Assembly: GCA_905479855.1 (NCBI GenBank)
Contig: CAJQOF010000078.1
Span: forward strand, 1 to 8,588
Direction: 5' to 3'
DNA length: 8,588 bases
Source: an uncultured Cytophagales bacterium
GTDB taxonomy: Bacteria > Bacteroidota > Bacteroidia > Cytophagales > Amoebophilaceae
In this document: positions 1 through 6,901 of the stretch, piece after piece
Layout: every line of letters begins with the position of its first letter
Position numbering within the stretch: position 1 is the stretch's first letter
Notes under the pieces: model-generated
Told to the model about the DNA's origin: nothing
What the model saw: only the letters and a program-made list of their open reading frames with translations
The model's database searches: none
Program-made: the position numbers and the translations under genes

Positions 1-849
1 CTGGATGAACAGGGAAAACCCTTGCGCATTGTAGCCAAGGTGTTTCAAGATACGCATAAGCTGGTGGAGGAATTTATGTTGCTGGCGAACACACGGGTAG
101 CGGAACGGGTGGCCAAAATGCAAAAGGCGAAGCATTTGCCCACGTTTGTGTATAGAACGCATGACGAACCGGATCCGGAAAAACTGGAGGAATTCTGGGG
201 TTTTGTGCAACAGTTGGGTTATAAGAGAGGCTCCCAAAAGGAATCTATCGCTTATACGCTGAATGAAATTTTGAAAGCTGCTTCCGGAACGCCTGAGGCC
301 AACATCATTCAATCACTTGCTATTCGCAGCATGGCCAAAGCTGTGTATACCGGCCAAGAAAAGGGCCATTTTGGTTTGGCTTTCCAACACTATACCCACT
401 TTACCTCCCCCATTAGGCGGTATCCCGATATCATGGTGCACCGGTTGCTCAAACAATACCTTAAGGGAGAGTTTGGCGCCGATGCCAACGCGTACGAGGA
501 GAAATGTAAGCATGCTTCTGAGCGAGAGCGTGGGGCGGCAAATGCAGAGCGGGCTTCTACACGCTACAAGCAAGTGGAGTGGATGCAGATGCTACAGGGA
601 GAAACTTTGGATGGTATTATCTCTGGGGTTACGGACTGGGGGATCTATGTGGAACTGGTGGGTAGCCGATGTGAGGGCATGGTGCGTTTGGCGGATATGC
701 AGGATGACTATTATGAGCTGGATGCCAAGAATTTTACGGTGGTGGGCAAACGTTCTAAGAAGAGCTACCGCCTGAGCGACGTGGTCCGTGTGCAGATAAA
801 GTCATGTGACTTAACCAAAAGGACAGTGAGTTTGGTCTTGGCCTCATAG
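1..849 (+). CDS. rnr: Ribonuclease R, C-terminal part (5' end outside window)
   Basis: The reading frame is open from base 1, so the gene begins before the window; the visible part is 282 residues ending at TAG 847-849. RNase R is a processive 3'-5' exoribonuclease that degrades structured RNA in the cytoplasm. Seen: the end of the RNB catalytic domain, including the segment KLVEEFMLLAN (about nt 58-90) and the signature HFTSPIRRYPDIMVHRLL (about nt 397-450), which is diagnostic of the RNB family. An S1 RNA-binding domain follows from about nt 598 (GETLDGIISGVTDWGIYVEL) to RTVSLVLAS at the end. There is no basic tail after S1, unlike the lysine-rich tail of some proteobacterial RNase R proteins. 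The N-terminal cold-shock domains and the catalytic aspartates lie outside the window, so activity cannot be judged. RNase II is the alternative, but the sequence and S1 arrangement fit RNase R of Bacteroidota better. Confidence 0.95.
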   Translation: MDEQGKPLRIVAKVFQDTHKLVEEFMLLANTRVAERVAKMQKAKHLPTFVYRTHDEPDPEKLEEFWGFVQQLGYKRGSQKESIAYTLNEILKAASGTPEANIIQSLAIRSMAKAVYTGQEKGHFGLAFQHYTHFTSPIRRYPDIMVHRLLKQYLKGEFGADANAYEEKCKHASERERGAANAERASTRYKQVEWMQMLQGETLDGIISGVTDWGIYVELVGSRCEGMVRLADMQDDYYELDAKNFTVVGKRSKKSYRLSDVVRVQIKSCDLTKRTVSLVLAS

Positions 850-1038
850 CAAAGGGCATTCACAGAAAATTTGGCTTGTAGCCTGATGTGCCCCCAACCA
901 TGTGCAGTTTTAGAACGATCCAGATTGAGCAAGCATAGCGCTTTCAACACAAACTGTAAAGTTTGAGGAGTCACCTATGCGGTAGGCGCTAAACTTTTGA
1001 GTCTAGCGAGGTTTTCATACCGTAGTGCAGACGATGGC

Positions 1039-1119
1039 GTACTAAATTGTGAGCTCACGCTGCTCTTTCTGAACTACCGAGGATTCCCCGGTAGTTGCTT
1101 TCTATTTCTAACCCCTTTG
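1039..1119 (+). repeat. Direct repeat, copy 1 (partner 1238-1318)
   Basis: This is an ungapped 81-base match to 1238-1318 at an offset of 199 bp, about 67 of 81 identical by my count. It spans four array periods. It starts at GTACTAAA, contains the perfect palindrome GTGAGCTCAC (1049-1058), the tract GCTGCTCTTTCTGAACTACC and a whole 25-nt palindrome, and fades in the spacer. This suggests that a four-unit block was duplicated. Confidence 0.85.
1072..1096. repeat. Palindrome unit (11-bp arms, ATT loop)
   Basis: The arms are AACTACCGAGG (1072-1082) and CCCCGGTAGTT (1086-1096) around ATT. One position is mispaired (A opposite C). The same stem is perfect in the copy at 1271-1295, so the mismatch is a point change in this copy. 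Confidence 0.85.
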
Positions 1120-1148
1120 CACGGATTAAGGATTCCTTAATTCCGTGC
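1119..1148. repeat. Palindrome unit (13-bp arms, one bulge)
   Basis: The arms are GCACGGATTAAGG (1119-1131) and CCTTAATTCCGTGC (1135-1148) around ATT. All 13 positions pair apart from a single bulged base in the 3' arm. The apex GGATTCC is the same as in neighbouring units, but the outer stem is a different sequence. Confidence 0.85.
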
Positions 1149-1170
1149 TCTACTTCTACACCCTTTTTGC

Positions 1171-1195
1171 GCTACTAAGACTTACGTGGTAGTTG
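1171..1195. repeat. Degenerate palindrome unit
   Basis: The centre lies exactly one period from both neighbours. Only the outer stem pairs: CTACTA against the strand of TGGTAG, with one G-T wobble. The interior no longer pairs. It is followed by GGTAGTTGCCTCTT, which recurs exactly inside rhuM (2208-2221). It appears to be a decayed member. Confidence 0.5.
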
Positions 1196-1217
1196 CCTCT
1201 TGCTTCCCATCTGTGGC

Positions 1218-1242
1218 AGTACTCCGGAAATTCCGGAGTACT
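1218..1242. repeat. Perfect palindrome unit (12-bp arms)
   Basis: The arms AGTACTCCGGAA (1218-1229) and TTCCGGAGTACT (1231-1242) are exactly complementary around a single A. Length (25 nt) and position fit the array, while the stem sequence is unrelated to the AACTACC stem of its neighbours. This is what would be expected if pairing rather than sequence is kept. Confidence 0.9.
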
Positions 1243-1318
1243 AAACTGCGCGTTGGCGCTGCTCTTTCTGAACTACCGAGGATTCCTCGGTAGTTACGCT
1301 CTCTTTCTACGCCCTTTT
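1238..1318 (+). repeat. Direct repeat, copy 2 (partner 1039-1119)
   Basis: Second copy of the 81-base direct repeat, 199 bp downstream of the first. Its first bases overlap the end of the preceding palindrome. Differences from copy 1 cluster at the GTGAGCTCAC position (here GCGCGTTGGCGC, which can also self-pair through GCGC arms) and in the spacer after the palindrome. Confidence 0.85.
1271..1295. repeat. Perfect palindrome unit (11-bp arms, ATT loop)
   Basis: The arms AACTACCGAGG (1271-1281) and CCTCGGTAGTT (1285-1295) pair perfectly around ATT. This is the best-preserved copy of the AACTACC-type unit. It is preceded by GCTCTTTCTG as at 1062-1071. Confidence 0.9.
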
Positions 1319-1320
1319 CG

Positions 1321-1345
1321 AACTATCCAATATTCCAGGATAGGC
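1321..1345. repeat. Degenerate palindrome unit next to rhuM 3' end
   Basis: The arms CTATCC (1324-1329) and GGATAG (1338-1343) pair perfectly; the nine bases between them contain ATTCC. The position continues the ~50 bp spacing. It lies a few bases beyond the rhuM stop codon and would be translated if the C9 tract in rhuM lost one base. Confidence 0.55.
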
Positions 1346-1352
1346 TGGTTCT

Positions 1353-2426
1353 TTATAGTTGGCTACCGTTGTGTGGGGGGGGGCTTTCACGCCCACTTTC
1401 AGGCGGCTTAAGCTTGCCAAATTCCAGCAGCTGGTCAAAATCAGATTGATGGAGCAGGTCCTGTTTTTTCCTAAAGACCTCATATTCTTTCTCAGCCAAC
1501 ACTTTGGCCACTTCGTGCGCTACTTTGCCAAGCCCCTCTAGTAGCTCTTGCTCGTTAAATTGCAAAAAGGCATCCAGTTTCTTGGCCCAATCTTGCATCG
1601 TCATCACTTTTCCTCTGGCGGCTTGGAACTCTGCATAGTCGATATACATAACCACAATGCGGTTGAGCTGAGAAATTTCTTCACGGCTTAGGTAGTTCTT
1701 GGCGATGGAGGTATCAGCAGGAAGGATCTTGCCATCAGGCGCTTTCCGCCAAGTGGTGAGCCCCATATTGGGTTGGTCGCTTTTTGCGCGGCCCACAATA
1801 ATTTCAGCTGCTGTGCTGCCAGTGATGGCAAAGTGGAGCTTATTCTGCACGCTGGCAAAGAACCTTGATGCAGCCCCTGATCTGGGCATATAATCTACCG
1901 ATGTGGCGTAAATATCTGTGATCTTCTGGTAAGCCATACGCTCAGAAGCCCTAATCTCCCGGATCTCTTCCAGCAGCTCATCGAAGAAGTGCGCATTCAG
2001 CTTAGCGCCCTTCTTGAATCTATCACTGTCAATGGCGAAGCCTTTGTGGATATAGTTCCTCAGCTTATCCGTAGCCCAGGTGCGGAAGGCAACACCCCGC
2101 TCTGAGTTTACACGGTAACCCACCGCTATCACGGCTTCGAGGCTATAAAAAACAACCCTACGTGTAATCTCTCTATTACCCTCTTTTTGAACTAACAAAG
2201 AATCCTTGGTAGTTGCCTCTTTGTCGAGCTCTCCAGTCCCATAAATGTTCTTTAAGTGCCATGAAATATTTTCAGCCGAACACTCAAACAGATCGGCCAT
2301 GTGCCGCTGGGTGAGCCAAATGTTTTCTTCTTCAAAGCGAACGGAGATAGCAACCTTACCGTCTGCTGTCTCGTAAAAAACGATTTCGTTGCGTGGACTT
2401 AGTTGGTTATTCTCTTTGTTAGGCAT
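1353..2426 (-). CDS. RhuM-family protein (virulence_RhuM type)
   Basis: 357 residues, a usual length for this family, first described in Salmonella pathogenicity island 3. Its biochemical role is unknown and none is claimed here. Seen: a helix-turn-helix-like segment at residues 36-62 (IWLTQRHMADLFECSAENIS), the family block FYSLEAVIAVGYRVNSERG (93-111) and FRTWAT-KLRNYI-KGF (114-130). The conserved C-terminal part has GLTTWRK (222-228), AKNYLSREEISQLNRIVVMYIDYAEFQA (242-269) and WAKKLDAFLQFNE (280-292). The family core seems to end near residue 340; the tail after GKLK is low-complexity, crosses a C9 run (1375-1383) and lies in the palindrome array. Codons for residues 68-84 lie on a sequence resembling an array unit. 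ATG at 2424-2426 is the only reasonable start. The gene stands alone, with an 88-nt gap to the gene upstream. RhuM genes are typically accessory, so past transfer is plausible. Confidence 0.9.
   Translation of the reverse strand: MPNKENNQLSPRNEIVFYETADGKVAISVRFEEENIWLTQRHMADLFECSAENISWHLKNIYGTGELDKEATTKDSLLVQKEGNREITRRVVFYSLEAVIAVGYRVNSERGVAFRTWATDKLRNYIHKGFAIDSDRFKKGAKLNAHFFDELLEEIREIRASERMAYQKITDIYATSVDYMPRSGAASRFFASVQNKLHFAITGSTAAEIIVGRAKSDQPNMGLTTWRKAPDGKILPADTSIAKNYLSREEISQLNRIVVMYIDYAEFQAARGKVMTMQDWAKKLDAFLQFNEQELLEGLGKVAHEVAKVLAEKEYEVFRKKQDLLHQSDFDQLLEFGKLKPPESGRESPPPHNGSQL
1375..1383. repeat. C9 homopolymer in rhuM 3' end
   Basis: Nine G on the plus strand read as nine C in rhuM, encoding Ser-Pro-Pro-Pro at residues 348-351. 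Loss of one C would replace the last residues and extend the protein by roughly 15 residues through the adjacent palindrome, to a TAG near 1308. Gain of one would end it after about three residues. This is the longest G/C run in the window. Confidence 0.7.
2177..2221. repeat. Array-type unit inside rhuM coding sequence
   Basis: Positions 2181-2214 match 1262-1295 of the array at 28 of 34 bases without gaps. The 15 bases ending at 2221 (TGGTAGTTGCCTCTT) are identical to 1187-1201. The spacer type (ACCCTCTTTTTGAACTA) is also shared with the array (1309-1324). The dyad is imperfect here. On the minus strand it encodes KEATTKDSLLVQKEG of the RhuM protein, which looks like ordinary family sequence, so a simple insertion is not obvious. 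Confidence 0.6.
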
Positions 2427-2446
2427 AGGCTAGATGGATTCTGACG

Positions 2447-2497
2447 CAGATGCATAGGAAAAATGAGATGAACGGCATCTGGTATGTTTTGCATACT
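2447..2497. other. Two adjacent inverted repeats between rhuM and upstream gene
   Basis: CAGATGC (2447-2453) and GCATCTG (2475-2481) are exact 7-bp arms around 21 bases. Immediately beside them, GTATG (2482-2486) and CATAC (2492-2496) flank TTTTG. They lie in the 88-nt gap upstream of rhuM and just after the stop of the 972-residue gene. No T-run follows on the minus strand, so a standard terminator is not supported. They could be operator or leader structures for rhuM. Confidence 0.4.
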
Positions 2498-2514
2498 ACT
2501 TCTCTCTACATGGA

Positions 2515-5433
2515 TTAAATTTGCACCTTCATCCCCAAAACAAACATCCACCTATCGGTCTGATGGGTGAGTGAGTAGAGGTAGCGCCCCCCTACTGTGA
2601 GTGGGGTTTCAGTCAACAAAAGGTGTATGTCGGCCAGCAAAGCAATGCCTATTTGGTGCTCGTAGATTATGGGACTTTTTCTTGTTTCTATACCCTTTTT
2701 ATCATAATAAAGCTCGCCATTGCTCGTGGGCGAGTAGCGAACATGATCAAAGTCTTCTGTTTTTGTTATGCCCCCCAAAACATAACAGACATTGGCCCTT
2801 ATCCGTTTTATGTAGACAAGGTAACCTAACCCCCAATCAGGATAGCAAATGGGGAAGTTGTAGTAAGCCGACATGTTAGGCACTTGGATATATTTGTTCC
2901 TGGAGACAGCATAAGTGCTCGCTTCCTTACCTTTTAAGCCATTAATGGTCGTTGCTCTTGTTGCTTCTTGATGTGTATACTCATATCCTGGGGATAGATA
3001 AATCAAATGATGTTTATAAAATCCCGGGAAGTGAAAATTAAGTTGAATCTTTACCTTAAGAAATTGAAGATCCCCACCATAGGGCGTGTGTTTAAGTCTC
3101 ACGGTTAACTCTTGCAACCATGGATTCTTAATGTCTTTTTCAGTGGCATGACTAGCATACCGCGAGAAGTACCCTTTGTACGTTTGCGTATACCAAGTAT
3201 ATCTAGCGTTATCTGCAACGCCTGTGGTGCTCGTTGCTACTAATCTATGCCAATGTTCTCCCTGCACAAATGTTAAGGGAAATGCTTGCCTCACCCCTGC
3301 TATGCCAGTATAGCTCATCTCGTTGTGGTAGTGGGCCCTACAGCCTCCCTCAGCACTGATAATGGGATAAAAACCCTTGTAGGTCACTGTTGCCACGGGC
3401 CCCCCAGACTTAGTGTTAAAGTCGTGCTTATAGTTAAGCCCAAGCTCCGTGGTGTCTAGCACATCCCTTGACTTTAGGAGTGCAAGATTGAATGTCTGGG
3501 GGTGTAAAAAACTTGAACTCTCTGGCGTAGTATTGAACGCAACCTCCTCAAACATTAGCCAGCTATGTACTTTAAAGGCATTTTTCCAGGGATGATAACG
3601 TTTGATGGCGTATTTATGCTCAGGGACGTTGCCTAACAAGTTACCATTGTCCTCTTGCGCCACAAGCGGCTCATAGTAGCGTACAGACCTATCTTCCACC
3701 TCCTCCAGCGGTGTCCATTGTTCGGGGACAAAAGGCATTTTCACCACATCCATCCCATCTCTAGTGAAGTCATTAAAGATAAGAGAACGACCGTCAGTTG
3801 AGATGGAGGGATTATAAGCGCCATACTTTCTGGAAGTAACCTGATAGCGCTGGCGTGTGACTAGGTCAACCGCATAGATGTTATCAATGCCGCTGTAGGC
3901 GCTGTTGTAAAACACGTAGCCCCTGAGCATAACCGGACAGCCTATGTGGGCAGTTGAGTAGGGCAATAGCGCTTCGTCCTCCCCCGTAGCCACGTCAATG
4001 AGCGCAATGGTGACTTTATTCTGCACGTTCTTGACCACTATAATTTTCTTGCCATCTTCTGCCCACCCAGGCGTTATATAGAAGTGATTGTCTGGATTAG
4101 GCAAACGTTGCAATACTCGACCATCTTCAGCATCTAGAATCACCAGGCTATGGTTATAGCCCTCATCACACGCATAAGCTACAATTTTTGTAGCATCGGG
4201 CGATAGCGCCGCTGAGCCATACCGGCTTTTATACGTGAGTTGCTTTGTTCGCTTGGTCCTCTTATCGTAGCGCATGATAACTGAGTAGGAACGATCTGAC
4301 CATTTAGTGCTGGGAAGCCTGTCTTTCCACATGTAGGGAACATTCTCTACCCATACAATTTGGTCTTTGGCGGCAGAGAAGCCAACCTCTTCGTTGATAG
4401 GCCCAGGGATGCAGAGCTTTTTCTCATCGCCTTCCGGACTCAGCAATACAAATTGGGTGGCTGTACCCATGCCAGACTTAAGGGCAATAATGTTGCCCGC
4501 CTTATCTGCATGTGGATAAGCGTAATCTGTATAATCTGTCTCCTTTCCTGGGTTAATCTTTTGTGCTGGCGTAATCTTGAGCCCTTTTAGCTGCTTCTCC
4601 CACAAAGTTTTTAGCGCTTGGTTGGCGTCTGCATAGAGCTCAGGGAAACTTCTGCCAGTAACACGCTTGATGGTTGTGTAGAAATAGCGCGGGAATGTAG
4701 TACGTTCCCATATCTCTGCCAAAGCAGCAGCACCATATTGTCTGCGTATATACGTAGTAAGATGGTAACCGATCTTGTATGCATCAGTCACTTTATCTTT
4801 TAGAGAACCACAAATTTGTTTTTGGTAGCTAAAGCCTCCGTGTTCTAGCAGATTCACTTTGTGGAGAAGTAGGAAGTTGGGCAAACGTCCTCGGCCGCTT
4901 TGGGTAAGTGCCGTCTCGGTGCCTACCGCATCCCCCTCGAAGAACCACTTAGGCACATTGAAGTTAGTTACCGAACCCACGAATAAGTCACCTGATAAAT
5001 AGCTTGCCAACCAATTGAAGTTTTGCTTCAGTTTCGCATGCTGCACCGCGTGCCTAAACTCATGCACAGCCAGCACATTTAGCCAATCATTGGAGCCAAC
5101 AAAGTTGTAGTCCTGTGATGGGAAGGTATAGAAGTTGATTGTCTCTGGGCATAGCGACCAAAATCCATTTACGCGCGTTAGTTGATTATTTAACACAATG
5201 GGTATCTTGCCTGGGCTAGCCCCCAGCGAGTTGCCCACCGGCCCATATAGGTACTCCAGCGTATTGGCCATGCGTTGGGCCTCTCGGCCCATCCTGCCTT
5301 TAAAGATGATATCAAAGTGGGCGGTATTGATGCAATGCCATTGGGTGGGAGGGAGCGGCTCAGCACTCAGCTGGGAGGTTGCAAGAACAAGCAAGACAGC
5401 CCAAAGGAGCTTGGCAGCGGTTATATTTTTCAT
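2515..5433 (-). CDS. Exported peptidase-MA-like / TolB-propeller / barrel protein
   Basis: 972 residues. Residues 1-24 form a signal peptide (lysine, hydrophobic core LLWAVLLVLA, likely cleavage after LSA). An N-terminal gluzincin-like domain holds HEFRH at 124-128 and WFFEGDAVGTE at 163-173, matching the HExxH zinc site and the downstream glutamate of peptidase MA-like families; both zinc histidines and the catalytic glutamate are intact. Residues about 300-600 are a TolB/WD40-like beta-propeller with repeated blades (AALSPDATKIVAY, ITPGWAEDGKKIIVV, YNPSISTDGRSLIFNDF). From about 620 on, alternating aromatic strands up to the C-terminal strand WMFVLGMKVQI suggest an outer-membrane beta-barrel. 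This layout is known in Bacteroidota, usually annotated as hypothetical or TolB-like. Substrate and activity are unknown; the peptidase role is inferred from the motif. It starts 42 nt after the lptG stop and probably shares its transcript. Confidence 0.85.
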   Translation of the reverse strand: MKNITAAKLLWAVLLVLATSQLSAEPLPPTQWHCINTAHFDIIFKGRMGREAQRMANTLEYLYGPVGNSLGASPGKIPIVLNNQLTRVNGFWSLCPETINFYTFPSQDYNFVGSNDWLNVLAVHEFRHAVQHAKLKQNFNWLASYLSGDLFVGSVTNFNVPKWFFEGDAVGTETALTQSGRGRLPNFLLLHKVNLLEHGGFSYQKQICGSLKDKVTDAYKIGYHLTTYIRRQYGAAALAEIWERTTFPRYFYTTIKRVTGRSFPELYADANQALKTLWEKQLKGLKITPAQKINPGKETDYTDYAYPHADKAGNIIALKSGMGTATQFVLLSPEGDEKKLCIPGPINEEVGFSAAKDQIVWVENVPYMWKDRLPSTKWSDRSYSVIMRYDKRTKRTKQLTYKSRYGSAALSPDATKIVAYACDEGYNHSLVILDAEDGRVLQRLPNPDNHFYITPGWAEDGKKIIVVKNVQNKVTIALIDVATGEDEALLPYSTAHIGCPVMLRGYVFYNSAYSGIDNIYAVDLVTRQRYQVTSRKYGAYNPSISTDGRSLIFNDFTRDGMDVVKMPFVPEQWTPLEEVEDRSVRYYEPLVAQEDNGNLLGNVPEHKYAIKRYHPWKNAFKVHSWLMFEEVAFNTTPESSSFLHPQTFNLALLKSRDVLDTTELGLNYKHDFNTKSGGPVATVTYKGFYPIISAEGGCRAHYHNEMSYTGIAGVRQAFPLTFVQGEHWHRLVATSTTGVADNARYTWYTQTYKGYFSRYASHATEKDIKNPWLQELTVRLKHTPYGGDLQFLKVKIQLNFHFPGFYKHHLIYLSPGYEYTHQEATRATTINGLKGKEASTYAVSRNKYIQVPNMSAYYNFPICYPDWGLGYLVYIKRIRANVCYVLGGITKTEDFDHVRYSPTSNGELYYDKKGIETRKSPIIYEHQIGIALLADIHLLLTETPLTVGGRYLYSLTHQTDRWMFVLGMKVQI

Positions 5434-5475
5434 ACGTGGTGCGTGAATGGTTTAAGGTAGCGTTTGGTATAAAGA

Positions 5476-6549
5476 TTATTTGGGAACAAGCCGATAAAGA
5501 ACAAGGCTAAGGAGAGAAAAGACAATATTAGGCATCCACACCGTAAGGAGCAGATTGGTTCCTTTTGCCTCTGCAACCCCCTTGGCAAATAGGAAGCAGC
5601 CGATGTAGACAAAGGCCAGTATAAACCCTACCGCAATCTGCAAACCAAGACCACTCCTGGATTTGCGTGCTGAGAGCACAACGCCCATAAAGGTTAAGAT
5701 AATGGCAGCAAATGGTGACATATAGCGCACATACTTCTCCGTCAAGAAAATATGTACACTTTCCGCCCCCTTTTGTTGTAGTAATTCAATATGGCTATAC
5801 AATTCGGGCAAGGTTAGCATTTCATGCAATTTGGGATTGATGCTAAAGTCATTGGGGTGTATATTGAGCGCCATATTCAAAGCACTTCCCTGCTCAACAT
5901 CCTCCTGCAACCCCTCTATCCTTCTCTTCGTCCAATCCTGCAGCTGCCATTTTTCCTCATCTTCCAGCCACAGTATGCGCTTGGCCGATAGCTTCTCTAC
6001 GAGCGTATTGTCCTTGATGGTCTCTATGGTTACGTTGATGCCAGAATTACTATAGTTTATAAAATGCTCTGCATAAAAATAACAATTTGGCGGAATGCGA
6101 ACATGGATATGTTGCGAGCGGCTACGAAAGAAACTGCCGATATACTTCGTTTCAAAAGCGATGCGATTTACATTCACTCTGGGGAGCACCCAGCCTGTTA
6201 GCATAAAGCTACACAGCGTAATAGCCGTTGCACCTACCAGATAAGGCGCTAGCAAGCGAAGAAAATTAATGCCACCACCCAGCACAGCAATAATCTCTGT
6301 ACGCTGCGCAAGCCTAGAGGTTACAAACACGGTAGTGATAAATACCGTAATGGGCGTAATGAAGTTAATGACCAAAAACATGTACGAATAGTAATAGTCA
6401 ATGATTTCCCTATAGCCAAGCTTATGCCGGATAAAATAGCCGTGCTTCTCTGTAAAATCGATTAACGCAATGATCACGGTGAGCATCAGCAATGCAAATA
6501 CAAAGCTGAGCAGGAACTTTTTGAGTATATAGCGGTCTAATATTTTCAT
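5476..6549 (-). CDS. lptG: LptF/LptG-family permease of LPS export
   Basis: 357 residues, the usual size of LptF/LptG (YjgP/YjgQ family). These inner-membrane subunits pair with the ATPase LptB and pull lipopolysaccharide from the inner membrane towards the LptC/LptA bridge. Seen: N-terminal MKILDRYILKKFLLSF, three membrane segments at about 11-31, 56-80 and 98-122, the cytoplasmic coupling segment SRLAQRTEIIAVLGGGINFLRLL (78-100), a periplasmic jellyroll-type region about 125-270, and three further membrane segments at about 278-294, 304-323 and 333-352. The pattern MKILDRYILKKF and the single copy suit the protein usually called LptG in Bacteroidota, though LptF cannot be excluded. ATG 6547-6549 is the natural start; the leader is A-rich in part and has no Shine-Dalgarno. 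A weak promoter-like TGACTTTG lies on the minus strand at 6588-6595. The 972-residue exported protein follows after 42 nt. Confidence 0.9.
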   Translation of the reverse strand: MKILDRYILKKFLLSFVFALLMLTVIIALIDFTEKHGYFIRHKLGYREIIDYYYSYMFLVINFITPITVFITTVFVTSRLAQRTEIIAVLGGGINFLRLLAPYLVGATAITLCSFMLTGWVLPRVNVNRIAFETKYIGSFFRSRSQHIHVRIPPNCYFYAEHFINYSNSGINVTIETIKDNTLVEKLSAKRILWLEDEEKWQLQDWTKRRIEGLQEDVEQGSALNMALNIHPNDFSINPKLHEMLTLPELYSHIELLQQKGAESVHIFLTEKYVRYMSPFAAIILTFMGVVLSARKSRSGLGLQIAVGFILAFVYIGCFLFAKGVAEAKGTNLLLTVWMPNIVFSLLSLVLYRLVPK

Positions 6550-6880
6550 TACAATGGTAGAGGTTTTGGTAGTGGCCTATTGCGAAGCAAAGTCAGGGGC
6601 AACTTGAATGCTCACGGCCACTTATGCTTGCGCCACAACCTGTTTTTTAGCGCGGCATTATTGGCGGAAGATACCGGAAAAGGGTGTTTTCTGAAAACAA
6701 TTTATTAACTAAATGCATTCTCTGCACATTTAAACCTCTCGGAATATGATGAAGGAACGTTATATTCGCCGCACAGCTGCTGCTACTGCGTATATAGCAC
6801 ACCACTATTGACGAATGTTGTAGCATACGAAAATTTTTGGCGCAAAGCACCAATTTTATACAGCAGCTACATAGAAACAA

Positions 6881-6901
6881 GGAGAACTTTTGCCGTTCTC
6901 C
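6881..6901. promoter_or_regulatory. Dyad GGAGAAC-N7-GTTCTCC upstream of histone-like gene
   Basis: Exact 7-bp inverted repeat (6881-6887 and 6895-6901) with a 7-base spacer. It encloses the putative -33 element TTTTG (6888-6892), so a protein bound here would be expected to block RNA polymerase. Symmetry is clear; operator function is inferred. Confidence 0.45.

Larger units (their letters stand above)
958..1396. repeat. Array of ~50-bp-spaced variable palindromes
   Basis: This mostly non-coding stretch between the convergent rnr and rhuM genes holds a row of palindromes. The four clear ones are centred at about 1084, 1133, 1230 and 1283. Weaker ones lie at about 1183 and 1333. Very weak matches at about 978, 1034 and 1384 continue the spacing. 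Intervals are 47 to 53 bp. The clear members share the apex GGATTCC or GGAAATTCC and a length of 25-30 nt, but their stem sequences differ while remaining complementary. Pyrimidine-rich spacers recur in the form CTCTTTCT or TTTCTAC-CCCTTT. The elements resemble REP-type sequences (a hairpin followed by a short conserved tail). Whether they are RNA hairpins, protein sites or mobile REPs is not shown. Only a short 3' overlap with rhuM is coding. Confidence 0.75.

Noticed and set aside
1039..1345. Integron attC sites
   Set aside because: The palindromes carry AAC/GTT at their ends, but flanking bases do not match the attC R-box consensus, there are no cassette genes between units, and no integrase is seen.
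850..1352. tRNA genes in the array (minus strand reads GGTAGTTCAG)
   Set aside because: The resemblance to a D-arm is superficial; no acceptor stem, anticodon arm or T-arm can be laid out around it.
958..1396. CRISPR array
   Set aside because: Spacing is regular, but the repeating parts are palindromes of differing sequence and the parts between them are similar. This is the opposite of identical repeats with unique spacers, and there are no cas genes.
1193..1411. 72-codon open frame on the plus strand in the array
   Set aside because: It reads through palindromic repeats and into the antisense of rhuM; the sequence is explained by the repeats.
2515..5433. The 972-residue protein as the periplasmic TolB of the Tol-Pal system
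   Set aside because: It has only a TolB-like propeller; the peptidase-like N-terminal domain, barrel-like C-terminus and absence of tol/pal neighbours argue against it.
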